Source: Chlamydoabsidia padenii (Eukaryota > Mucoromycota > Mucoromycetes > Mucorales > Cunninghamellaceae). From it: DNA of 64,000 nt. The stretch covers positions 310,001-374,000 of the forward strand of contig JAIWND010000019.1 of assembly GCA_025330725.1 (NCBI GenBank). The letters are read 5' to 3'. The notes under the pieces were generated by a model. That model worked only from the letters and a program-made list of their open reading frames with translations, was not told where the DNA came from and searched no databases. Position 1 is the first letter of the stretch; the number at the start of each line of letters is the position of its first letter. Of this stretch, positions 12,739 through 23,268 are shown in pieces. Position numbers and translations under genes: made by a program.

Positions 12739-12750
12739 CGGGAGTTTAAA
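12739..12750 (+). promoter_or_regulatory. CGGG-N-TTTAAA-type motif
   Basis: Sequence cgggagtttaaa, 84 bp before the ATG at 12834 that follows a C/T-rich leader. One of a recurrent set in this window (see findings). Confidence 0.4.
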
Positions 12751-13027
12751 TATCATTTATATTGATTTTTTTCTCCTTTTTACCCAACTTCTTTCTCTTC
12801 TCATCCTCCTCCACTCTTCTTTGATAACTAACTATGGAAAAGGTCTACTATAAACTTGGATAAATAAAGATAAGCACGCTACATCAAGTTACCAACTTCA
12901 TTCTAGTAATGTTTGGTCCTATGAAAAAAAAAAAAAAAAAAAAAAACGAAGACTAACAGGTTAGTTTAATTTATGACTTTGAACACTTTATACTCATCTC
13001 TTATTCTTTTTCTGTTTTATTTAAAAG

Positions 13028-13186
13028 CGTACTCGGTTTGGCTGCTGCAGCTTTGATGGATATAGGGCATGGTGCTGTGTAGGTGCCCTGTTTAACTCTT
13101 CTTCTTCATCTTCTTTTGTTAGTAGATACGACGGAAACGACACAATCAAGGATATCGAGTTTTATGCGACTAGAATGACTGCATGA
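13028..13186 (+). pseudogene. Possible small-gene remnant, unrecognised
   Basis: Preceded by a good acceptor (tttatttaaaag). The frame stays open for 52 codons to a TGA and ends SRYDGNDTIKDIEFYATRMT, which looks protein-like. Within it a GT..AG pair could be a further intron. I could not connect it to a convincing start: the candidate ATG at 12834 runs into a stop, and the ATG near 12909 is followed by a 23-A run and stop. Either a short gene with a start I cannot find or a decayed one. Confidence 0.25.
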
Positions 13187-14131
13187 TTTAGGTCCTTGTT
13201 TAGTCTAGTTGGGTGGATTATACCTCATTAGTTTAGTATCATATATTGTTTGACGTTTATCTATTAATAAAGTATTCTTGTACCTCAACTTGTGTTGTAT
13301 TATGGCGGTACTTGATACTTTGAATCATCTCGGCCCTGGTTGTGCCATTGCTACGGTATGTCAAGTGATTGGCTGATAATTTGGCATCTCACAACAGTGA
13401 TATTTGACTGTCTTCTAGTTCAAGTTTTGTGTTTCAGTCTAGAAATGTAATACATGAATAGAACAAACTAGGTACAAAAATCAACTGGGAATGGAAATTG
13501 AAAGTGGAGAGTTACCTTCATCATCAGCCGTCTGTGTTCAGAAAAAAAAAAAAAAGATTGATGTTACATTGGGGGAAATCGTCGTTATTCTCTATAATCT
13601 TAAAGTTTGGGTGAGTACATCAAAAGATCAGGTGGGTCAAGACAAAAATTGAGCTTCGAGTCATGTGGTAATACGGCGAGCGCCCTTTGAAAAAAAAGGT
13701 CATCTTTTTTTTTTTTTTTTTGGTTTACTGTTTCCTTCGCACATTGTATTTTCAATGTCATGCAGTTTTGTTGTCTTGATTGGTGCTCAGACTATTATCT
13801 GATTCACAACAAGGATGTTACCAAAAGCAAAAGCTTGTATTTGAAGAAGATCACTGGTAAGGTTTCTGAAATCTGGGCTGTGTTTCTGGGTTTGAATTTT
13901 ACACGCATAAAATTAGCCAATCAAATTAAAGTTCAGCATTGAATTTTTGTGTAATGAAAGAACACCCAGCACTTCCCCGCCTTTTTTCTTGCTTCTCTTT
14001 TCTCTATTCCTTACTTACTTTGCATCGCTGGCGATTCCTTATTCTCCTCACTCGTTATACTTATTTAAACCAACTTTTTTTTAACAAACCTGTGTATTCC
14101 TACTTTCACTTATATATCACTACTCTATAAC

Positions 14132-17100
14132 ATGACTTCATTTGTACCTTTGGACGAAGCCATCTCACGCAAAAGAAAACAGGAAACTTCCAACTTTGAC
14201 TCTGTTTATCCTACTTCAAGCGTGCTATCTCACCCTTCAAATCTGTCAACTGGAATGGAACAATCTTACTCTTTTGGTGTTGATCCATTGACGTCTTCTT
14301 TTGACCATTTTTCTGCCATGGACAACCAAACACAATTACACCAACTCCCTCAAACGGAATTCTTTTATAATGGAGCTCACTCAAGACGTCATTCTGTAGC
14401 CGTTGGTGAAATGGATTACCACTACTCCGCCTTTAATAACAACAACATTAACAGCAATAATAATAATAATATTCATTATGGGTCGGTGGTGAAACAAGAA
14501 TCTTCTGGTGATATAAACTGGGGAAACACAAATTATAACCTGTTACTTGGCGGTGACCAATGTCCATCCTTCTCTCCCTACTCAAGCAGAAACTCATTAG
14601 ATCAAGCACCTGTAATGCCCCATCAACGGACCATGTCTCTTCGGTTGGAGAATGTGTCTCCCTCTTCTTATGATCGTAGAATGTCCTATTCACCGACAAC
14701 CCCCGTCTTCTTCTCTCCTACCTTTTTGGACTCACTTAGTATGTCTACTGAAGAGGATGGAAATAGCTTTGCCAATCAATCATTTGTGGGCTCGGTGTCT
14801 TCTGTGGCTACTAATGGTGATGGATATACGGGTCAACATTTTGCAACAACAACAACAACAACTGTGTCTGATGGTGGTGGTGTCTCATCTGACTTTATGG
14901 TGCATCTTGATCAATTAGCAATGCAGCCTTCTGTGACTCCAAATACAACAAATCAGCAACATCATCAACAACAACAACAGTCTGATAATTGGATGATGGA
15001 ATCATCACCTAGAAGGCAATCGATATCAAAACGACGCGCAAGCACATTCAAATTCAACAAAAGTCCTCCACCTGCTTCACCAACAACTACAACAACACCT
15101 TCACCTCCAGTTACACCTTCTCAACATATCAATACCTTTGACTTATTCCACCATACTCACCCATCTATTCCTGAAGAAGAAGACGATACCATGAGATTAG
15201 CAGTAAATAATGAGTGGACCTCTGAAACACAAGATGAAGCCATGGAACGTCGTATAACAGCAGAAAGGCGCGCTAAAAACAGCTTGATCTCGGCACGTAT
15301 CATAAATGGTGAAAACTCAGCAGAGCAATTGAAACCTTTGATTCAGCAATATCTCTTATCCAATGATCCAAGCGCTTGTGGGGAACACTCTATTACTCTA
15401 TTAACCGGCAAGGTGGCACAAAAAAGTTACGGCACTGAAAAAAGGTAAAGGCGCTTTTTTGATATCACACAATAATATTCAAGTTTACTAACTGTAGTTT
15501 TATTCTTCCTCTTTATTTTTTCCCTTCCACTTAGATTCCTTTGTCCTCCTCCTACCACTATTTTATCTGGGGCATCATGGTGGACTACTCGTACGGATGA
15601 CCAAGACAGCGATGATATGACAGAAACCAAGTTTTTAATGTCCTCTTCCTCTACCACTGGTGAAATTCTCTCTGCACCTAAACTGACAATACATATATCA
15701 GGCGAATCTACAAGTCAAAAAGGTGTTCTGGAATGGTGCGATGCTAATGGATCGGTGATTGATAATACTCCTTCATTGGCGAATGCGGCTAATACATCTA
15801 TTCTCGGACAATCGACAATCTCTGGCAAATGTGTATCAAAACAACTTCACATCAACGACGCTGACGAAAAACGCCGCCGGGTGGAATTATTGGTGAAGAT
15901 TCAACTAGGTAATGGTCTTAATCTTGGTACTCTGCCTAGTAAAGGAATCAAGGTTATCTCAAAACCAAGCAAAAAACGACAAAGCTCCAAAAACACGGAA
16001 TGTAAGTGATGATAACAATGAAAGCTTAATACCTAACTGATCACTCTTTTCCTTTTTTTTTTTTTTTTTTTTTAATAGTATGTATCCATCATGGTAGTAC
16101 TGTATCCTTGTTTAATCGAATTCGCTCTCAAACAGTGTCAACAAAGTACTTGGGTGTGGCTAATGGTGACCCTTCGTCAAATGGGAATACTGGAACTTGT
16201 TTTACAGCACGCACTAACTCTTGGGATCCGTTTGTCATTTGGATTGTTGATACAACGCGGTCACCTGACTCGGCATCATCTACACCACCTCAATTACCTC
16301 ATCATCCTTTGAATCCTGAATTCCCTCCTCCTCCTGCAGTAGCATTGCAATCTGGTATGAATCAGCAATCACCTATCGTTATTCACTACAATCAAGCTGT
16401 GGTCCTTCAATGCGTGTCTACTGGTCTCGTCAGTCCTGTCATGGTGATTCGAAAAGTCGATCGAGGAAGCGCCGTACTTGGTGGAAATTGTATGGAAGAT
16501 CTCTCTGGCCTTACTGGAGGTGAGTGTGGTGACGAAGCACTCGGTGATCCAGTCTCTCAGCTTCACAAGATTGCATTCCAAATCGTACATGATACTTCAG
16601 TGGCATACAACAACAAGATGAATTACCATCAACGGTCTCCACCAATGTCAACTACTGGCTGGACATTACCACAAACGACATATACAATCTCCTATCTCGC
16701 CTGTTTGAATGATGTGGTGGGAATGCACAAGACAACCACTGAACGCACCTTTGTCTCTACACGACCACCCACGAGTCCAACTGCTGCACCCTCTCAATGG
16801 AGCTCGGATGTCTGTGCAACACAGTCTGTATATAACGCTGATTTATCTGATGCAATGTCTTGTGTGTCTCAAATTGAATCCATTGGCAAGGTGGTGCGTA
16901 AACGACGAGTATCATGCGATGTTGGCAAACCCTCGGTCAGCAACAATCAGCGTCGGCGTGTCAACTCTTTAAGCGATATCAAGGCAGCAGAAGACGGTGG
17001 ACGACGTGGCAGTTTTGCGGATCGGAGAGGCAGTGTCAGCTCTGACAATGGTAACCCGGTAGATGGAAATTGCTGGACAGAAGATGTATCTGATGCGGCA

Positions 17101-17514
17101 GTATGGACTATTATGGGAACAGAAGCTGTAAAGTATACCTTTTGGACACCACCACCAACAGAACGTGACAACATGGCATTCAACAACCCATTCGCCTGTC
17201 CTCAACAAAGTCACCCAATCACACCATTCCCAATAATCAACTCGATCGCATCTCCTTCTTCCTCTCACAAGATGCTAATTTCTGGTGATAATCTGACCAG
17301 GGATTTATCCGTTTGGTTTGGCGATATCAAGGCGCCGTTAACCGAATACAAATCAAGGGAGCTATTATCATGCACTGTCCCCGATATCTCTGACTTGACC
17401 TGTAGTGTAGTGGCAACGACTGACGATAAACATTCTGATCTTATGAAATTACCTATCCTATTGGTCCGCGGTGATGGTGTTGTCTACCGTACTGATAACT
17501 TTTACTCTTTTTAG
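14132..17514 (+). CDS. CSL (CBF1/RBP-J/Suppressor of Hairless/Lag-1) family transcription factor
   Basis: Three exons (14132-15444, 15535-16001, 16079-17514), 1071 residues. The first ~370 residues are Ser/Asn/Gln-rich and probably disordered. Then the LAG1 DNA-binding domain: TLLTGKVAQKSYGTEKRFLC followed by PPPTTIL, the family signature, formed across the first intron. The beta-trefoil DNA-binding domain follows (LCIHHGSTVSLFNRIRSQTV, then STKYLGV), and a C-terminal IPT/TIG fold ends the protein (MLISGDNLTRDLSVWFGD). Animal CSL is the Notch effector; fungi lack Notch, and fission yeast Cbf11/Cbf12 control lipid and adhesion genes. An RRR/KR-rich insert (about residues 860-930) sits inside the trefoil and may be a nuclear signal. 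A T run of about 21 nt forms the tract before the second acceptor. Very sure of family. Confidence 0.95.
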
Positions 17515-17619
17515 TTTAGTTGTTGACCCATTTTTATATTCCCCCTTCCCCACATAGTTTATTATCTAGCGTCTTTTTATGCCCATTTATCCCCATACTA
17601 CTTTCATGATGTACAGTTG

Positions 17620-17651
<32 letters not shown>

Positions 17652-18462
17652 CTTATGCCAATGTAAATATATGTAATAAAAAATCGTCTTTGAATTTATC
17701 TGTCTTACTTTAAATGATAAATGATATGGGATAGCGGGGTTTAAATCTGCATGAATCCTGGTTATACTCTATGCCATTTGGCTTTGATGATGCTCCCCCC
17801 CTTTTTTTGTTCCTCTGGCGGTCGAGCAAGTCCAAAAAGATCTTTCTCTTCAGGCACAAACAAAAAAAAAAATGAAGGAATTCCGATGATCTCCATGCAC
17901 TCTCCCCATCCACCCATTCCTGTTTTCCTCATACACTTCTCACATCTCCCTCTACCTGTACCATTATGTTCATTATTTATACGCATCTGTTTTTGCCTAA
18001 TCATTTTCTATAATGGGTATTATTTACTTACCATCTAGCTCAACTCTCTCGTGAGATGTTAGCATCTGCCGTTTTTTTCAGTTCCCGAAATAAAACGCAC
18101 CTCATTACTTTTTTTTTTTTTTTTTTTTTCATTGAGCCACCCCCACCATCATGACTTGAGCTGACATACAAAAGTTGCATTAACAAGTTTGATTGTATGG
18201 TATGTAAATAAATTACACAATCGCTACAGCTATAATAAAGCTGAAGCAAAGCAAAAGGGTATACAGAAGCACGTATTTGTACTTGCCCTTGGCGATTCCG
18301 GGAATTCAAAATGCATGAATCGGGATCTGAAATGTAACATCATTTTAAGAGCTTTTAAAACTGGTAAGCATTAACCCCCCCTCCAGTTCCACATAAGACA
18401 AAGAGATACATTAAAAAAACATTGTTTATTTTGGATATAAAAGTAATACTAAAAGTCCTAAA
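17515..18462. other. Convergent intergenic region after CSL and F-box genes
   Basis: Contains T11-A20 (17620-17650), an AATAAA-like signal near 17677, a CGGGGTTTAAAT motif (17735-17746), a T run (18110-18129) and another CGGG-type motif (18299-18310). Short ORFs on both strands are low-complexity and unsupported. Confidence 0.4.
17620..17650. repeat. T11-A20 homopolymer palindrome about 105 bp after the CSL stop
   Basis: A T run directly joined to an A run; RNA from either strand could fold into an A-U hairpin. A similar C-T-A arrangement follows the SGF73 gene (36205-36236). Role in 3'-end formation is only a guess. Confidence 0.6.
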
Positions 18463-20505
18463 CTAGATAAATGATACTATATGGTCAGTAATTTTTAAAC
18501 GACCAATGGATCGACACACAATGTTCATATATTCGATGCCTTCAATATTGTCCACCATGTTCTTGTCCATAGCTTGATTATTAAGTACATCATACGCAGT
18601 ATCACAAAAGTCAGCATACCAAGGACACGCATCCTTAACATCGTGATAAGGTACCACCCATTCAAAATGTTGGTCTGACTTTAAGGGTACCAATTGACTA
18701 GATGACAATGTCTCGTGAACAAAGGATTTCAAAAAGTACCAAGCATGTTTCCCCCCACCTGCTGCTACATCAGTAAATCGAGGTCGAAGATCATCACCAG
18801 TCGAGTTATTGCCGGTGGTTTGGTGAAGCATATATAGTCGAATCGGATTGCGCTGATGTCGTCGTTCGGTGATGGTGAATGTGTCGAGTCTTGTTGTTGG
18901 TAACCAAATCGTGCAAGAATGAGGTTGGTTGTTCAAAGAAGATAGTGATCGACAAGAATGAGCCAAGTTGAGATTGGATAGATTTGTATGATGATCGATC
19001 CAAAGGAAAAGAGAGTGAGGATCCATCAATGTCGCACCCCGAAGTGTTAATGACTGCAAAGGATAGGATTGTTGATGAGTTTCTTCAGTTCCCCCAGAGA
19101 GTAATGTGTTGGTGTGCCGAGTGGTTGTTTCCAGTAAACCAAGTTTCATCCCTACCAAAGTGAGTTGTGTCAAGTGAGCAAATTGTTCCAACAAGGTATC
19201 CAGTTCAAGGTATGATAATTCGTTCCCCCATCGCAGAGTGAGTGACTTTAGTAGATAGAGTTGCCCAATCACAGAGACAATCTGATTAGTAGAGTAATGC
19301 TGCCCATTGTTATTTTTTACAGCAAGTGACAGATCGAGTGAGGTCAAGTGTTGTTGTAATCCTTGGTGATAAAAGAGACTTGATAAATAAACTGTTGTTG
19401 GAAACACAGGTAGATGGATAGAGACGTGATCAAGTGTTGGACCCAGCTTGTTGAAGAAACCAGGATGAATATGAATGTTGTACAAGTGGACGTTAGATAA
19501 GTGTTGACAACCATTGGCCAGTCGAGTAAATATAAAATCATACATAGGGTTGTCGTTGATCTGTTGTTCGGGTCCACTGATTGTTGAAGGATCGGTAGGT
19601 GATACGATCATTCCATATTGTCGGAAATGGAAGGATACCATATTGGGATACTTCATTGCAAAGTAAGAGAGCCAGTCCAAGTACTTTTCGTAGCTGCCAA
19701 TTACAAATTCCATTTCAACAGAGAGAATCGTCGTTGCTGGGTTGAAACATAAAGGGTTTGATGATGTTGATGTTGTTGTTGATTCGACAGGTATAATCAT
19801 GTTGGGTATACTTCCAATAAAAGTACCTTGTAATGATAGATGTTGCAAAGAAGGACACATTTTATGGATATATTCAATATAGTCCAAGGATAAATGAGTA
19901 CCGTTAGCCAGAGTCAGGGATACAAGACGAGGTAAGAATGGAATAAACTTGGGAAGCTTAATCTTTTGCTTTCCAAAAGAGACGTCCAAAGTTAGCCGAG
20001 ACAGGTTCTTGAATGGGCCAATAAAAGATGCCATGATGCCAGGGTATTTTTCTTTTCGTATGATGTCTTCTTTACTGCCAAGAGCAATAGCACCACCCAT
20101 ATCGTCATCACCTTCACCATCAATAATATCACCAAGTCGTTGTTGTGGTTGTTGCGGAGACTGTTGTAGTTCTCGTTCATGCCAAATCGACCACCGTAAA
20201 GAGAGTGATTCCACGTTGGGGCACCAGGCACCAAGTTGTGATAAATGTCGATTGGATATGCTTTCGATTCTGAGGTTGAGGATGCGCACAGTATTGCCAA
20301 GATAAACAGGTGAATGGTGGAGTAGATTGCTGCAGACTTGTTCCAATCGATGTTCACCGCGGATGGTAAGCTTCTTGTATAAACGTTGTATAAATTCATC
20401 GTGCCAAGAGGTGCAAACACAGAGAGAGGTGCAAAGGTCTTTTCCAGATAAATACAAACATATGAGGTCAATGATTTCAGAAGGAAGAAGTAGTAGAGAT
20501 TTCAT
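18463..20505 (-). CDS. F-box protein with leucine-rich repeats
   Basis: Single exon, 680 residues. The N-terminus is an F-box (residues 5-45: LLPSEIIDLICLYLSGKDL, then CVCTSWHDEF), which in the family docks to Skp1 of SCF ubiquitin ligases. The rest contains irregular leucine-rich repeats (VRILNLRIESISNRHLSQLG, LSRLTLDVSF, LQHLSLQGTFIG, LTQLTLVGMKLG, LQSLTLRGATL), the usual substrate-binding surface. One short Asp/Gly-rich insert occurs near residue 135. Substrate unknown. It is divergently arranged with the cyclin gene upstream, 584 bp between starts. Unusual here only in lacking introns. Family certain, target not inferable. Confidence 0.9.
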   Translation of the reverse strand: MKSLLLLPSEIIDLICLYLSGKDLCTSLCVCTSWHDEFIQRLYKKLTIRGEHRLEQVCSNLLHHSPVYLGNTVRILNLRIESISNRHLSQLGAWCPNVESLSLRWSIWHERELQQSPQQPQQRLGDIIDGEGDDDMGGAIALGSKEDIIRKEKYPGIMASFIGPFKNLSRLTLDVSFGKQKIKLPKFIPFLPRLVSLTLANGTHLSLDYIEYIHKMCPSLQHLSLQGTFIGSIPNMIIPVESTTTSTSSNPLCFNPATTILSVEMEFVIGSYEKYLDWLSYFAMKYPNMVSFHFRQYGMIVSPTDPSTISGPEQQINDNPMYDFIFTRLANGCQHLSNVHLYNIHIHPGFFNKLGPTLDHVSIHLPVFPTTVYLSSLFYHQGLQQHLTSLDLSLAVKNNNGQHYSTNQIVSVIGQLYLLKSLTLRWGNELSYLELDTLLEQFAHLTQLTLVGMKLGLLETTTRHTNTLLSGGTEETHQQSYPLQSLTLRGATLMDPHSLFLWIDHHTNLSNLNLAHSCRSLSSLNNQPHSCTIWLPTTRLDTFTITERRHQRNPIRLYMLHQTTGNNSTGDDLRPRFTDVAAGGGKHAWYFLKSFVHETLSSSQLVPLKSDQHFEWVVPYHDVKDACPWYADFCDTAYDVLNNQAMDKNMVDNIEGIEYMNIVCRSIGRLKITDHIVSFI

Positions 20506-21089
20506 TGTATTATTATTTTAGAAAAAGGATGGGTATAAGGAATGTGGGATGTGAATGAAGTAAAAGAAAAAGGAAAAAAAGAAAAAAGTGTGGGGCTGAA
20601 CAGTTTTATCTTTTGAGCGCAGCGTCCAATCTGCAAGTCGGGGATTCAATTTAAACCCCGTCATTTTTGGGAAAGCCAACAAAAGAAGATGTTCATGCAA
20701 CAAAGTACCCTTTGTACTCGAGTGATTGTTTCGTGAGGAACATCACAAGAGAATAAGAATTTTACCGTCTATTTTAAAAGAAGAGTATAAAGAAAAGATT
20801 TAATAATTTCTGAAGAGAAGAAAAAAAGAAAAAGAAAAACGAATCCAAATCGGGAAAGTTCTTTTTGTTGTTACTTTTTGATGAACAAAGATTGGTTCCT
20901 TCCTGATTGTTGTTAAGGATTAAATATATTACTATGGCAGGAACTCCTCACGTGGTCTAATCAAACTTTGTCTCCTTCTTTTTCTAAATTCCAATAGTTG
21001 ATAACTTTTTCAATTCCGTTCTTTTCCTTTTCCCTTTCTCTCTCTCATATCTTACCATCATTTATAGTGTAACCCACTCTTATCATAGA
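20506..21089. promoter_or_regulatory. Divergent promoter between F-box and cyclin genes
   Basis: Holds a near-palindrome, CGGGGATTCAAT followed by TTAAACCCCG (20639-20660), about 135 bp upstream of the F-box ATG, plus C/T-rich leaders (20980-21055) before the cyclin ATG. No coding content. Confidence 0.5.
20639..20660. promoter_or_regulatory. 22-bp near-palindrome built from two opposed CGGGG half-sites
   Basis: Left half CGGGGATTCAA and right half TTTAAACCCCG face each other across an A+T centre. This is the only place where two copies of the window-wide motif form an inverted pair. Confidence 0.5.
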
Positions 21090-21945
21090 ATGACTATACA
21101 ATTTGAAACGATGACAATGCCACTTATGAATAAGATACAGCAAAAACAGCCCTCCGATTGTATCAACAACAGCAATAGTAATGATACTAGCTCAATCAGC
21201 AGCAGCGATAGTAACACCACAATGGATAGTATGAATAATGTTAGTGACGACAAAATCCCCTTACCAATTGAGCCGTTTAAACCACTGCCAAGTATCCTTA
21301 TTGGTAAAGTCGGGATTTGAAATCGACAACATTGCTAATTTTTTTTTGCCCCTTGTGGAGTATAGATTTTTTCGCTTTAACCATCTGCGACTTTTTACCC
21401 ATGAAACCTATTGAACAAAGGACGGCACCTGAATTGATGTACTTTATTCAAAAAATCACTTACCATGCTCGAATATCTTGCCATATTGCAGTTGTAGCCT
21501 TGATTTATATCGAGCGATGTAAATCTGCTCTTCCGAAAAATGCAATAGGTGATCAAGGTAAATAGATATATAACAGAATCATCACTTGATCATGATCCAT
21601 CAGTTAGTCACCTTGCCTTACGCATCTAATCTAACTCACTCTGTAGACACCGCCCATCGGATTTTAATTGCCTCATTGCTGGTAGCATCCAAGTATCTAC
21701 ATGGAACCAAATGGGGATCTACTCAGCATCTGGAACAAAGCACAGCTCATGATCTGGCAGATGAAGATAAACCATACTGGCTCACCAATCAAAAAATGTC
21801 AAGGTTATGTGGAAATATGTATACCAATCAACAAATCAATGAATTAGAACGATCCTTCTTGAGCATAATTCAATATCAATGCTGGGTAGATGATATTCAA
21901 GTGCAAAATTATTTGCTCAAACATCGACAAGAGTTACTACTTTAA
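21090..21945 (+). CDS. Pho85-type (PCL/Pho80 family) cyclin
   Basis: Three exons (21090-21303, 21366-21557, 21647-21945), 234 residues. After a Ser/Asn-rich N-terminus (1-60) comes one cyclin box: RTAPELMYFIQKITYHARIS, ALIYIERCK, then TAHRILIASLLVASKYLHGT, with YTNQQINELERSFLSIIQYQ as the later helices. These are the usual PCL cyclin motifs. Known partners are Pho85/CDK5-like kinases acting in phosphate sensing, polarity or glycogen control; which pathway applies here cannot be told. No extended C-terminus. The first intron starts with a CGGGATTTGAAA motif 8 nt from the donor, an odd place for what elsewhere looks like a promoter element. Confidence 0.9.
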
Positions 21946-23268
21946 TGCATTTACCTGACAAAGGCCGGTTCCTGGATATGCAAAATTGAAACTCCGAAAC
22001 TCCGATTTTCTCGACCTCCTGAAAAGATCGACCCTCCCTTTCCTTTATCTCTCCCTCTTTGTGATAAACATCATATCATACCCTCATTCTCCTTGTTTAG
22101 TTCAAGTTTCCCTTTATAGATTTACTCAATGTATACATATTAATCCATTCATTCATTTACCTTATATTTTCAATTAATTATTTAATAATATGAATCGATC
22201 ACTTGTCAACTTTCTTTTTTTTTTTTTGATGTATGACTAATTGACATAAGCTTTTCATTTGATCATGCGTTTACTACGAATGCTTCATGACTCTTTTAAG
22301 TTTTTCTTCCGTTAATCATATGCTGCCCTGTTTACTTCCATATTTGGTTTATCGATCACCCTCTGAGTAATGAGCAATCACGCCCGAGTATATTCAAAAT
22401 ACAAGAACCAGTACTCAAATCAAAACAGAAATTAGTCATTCCTCAAATGTATGCGCACGGATTTGTGTGTCACTTCCCTCATTCCTATTGGTTGGGTGAT
22501 ACAAGCGCTGATGAGCCACGTGTAATAGGGTCTCATCACTTGGCCATGTTATGAGAAAAGATCAAGGACGTGGGTGATGGGAGTTGGTGATAGAAATTAA
22601 CTTTGTCGGGATAACATCACAATATCCAGTATATGCATTGAGTCTATATCCTGCTGCATTATACCCGTTTAAGCTACAATTAAAAGGCCGATAAACAGCC
22701 CTCTATGCTTGTTGGTTGACTTTTTTTTTTTTTGCTTGCCCAGCATTTATCATTAGATTATGCTATTTGTATTACAAATACACTATCATTTTCATGTTTG
22801 TTTCTGTCTCTCACACCAGTTTATTTCTACATGCTACGATGGCACAAAGATACATACATAGTGCGAGGTTTGCTACAACGATGAGCCAACTCTTCATACC
22901 GGCGTTTGAAATGTATTTCCACTTCTTTTTATGTATGTTGGCATGTATATCATGTAAAAGAGCGAAAGATAGAATGAATTGTGGAATGATTTAAAAGCTT
23001 TGATGTAGTTGTCTTAGGAAAGACAAAGCATTGATCCAAGAGATTGAACAAAGTATTAAAAAAAGTGCTGGGCGAAATGATTGGCTGAGATTGCATAACG
23101 GAATATGAAAAAGTCAAAAACCTTTTTCCCTCAGAATTCCTCATTTCTCCACTTCTTTTTCTCTCTTGTCCCTTTACTTCTCCATTCTTTTTACTTCCCT
23201 CCCTTACTCTCTCTTTCTTTAAATCATTCCTCTTATCCTCTTCAAGCATTACAAGTAGAAAGAACATT
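21946..23268. other. Intergenic region, 1.3 kb, no gene seen
   Basis: A+T-rich with scattered CCAAT-like sites (22485-22495, 23082-23090), T runs, and C/T-rich leader (23130-23235) just before the next ATG. Short ORFs (for example 22716-22994) are hydrophobic and unsupported. Confidence 0.4.

Larger units (their letters stand above)
12530..14131. other. Long intergenic region, possible relic small gene
   Basis: Contains poly(A)-like signals after the AGTRAP gene, a CGGGAGTTTAAA motif (12739-12750), a C/T-rich leader ending in an ATG (12834) with a very short frame, a run of 23 A (12924-12946), the candidate coding remnant at 13028-13186, a T run (13707-13722) and CCAAT-like sites (13915-13925) near the CSL gene. 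Nothing else coding seen. Confidence 0.4.

Noticed and set aside
17751..18038. 95-codon ORF with hydrophobic C-terminus
   Set aside because: Pyrimidine-rich repeat translation; no splice context or family resemblance.
22716..22994. 92-codon hydrophobic ORF
   Set aside because: Starts in a T run, typical spurious membrane-like translation of T-rich DNA.
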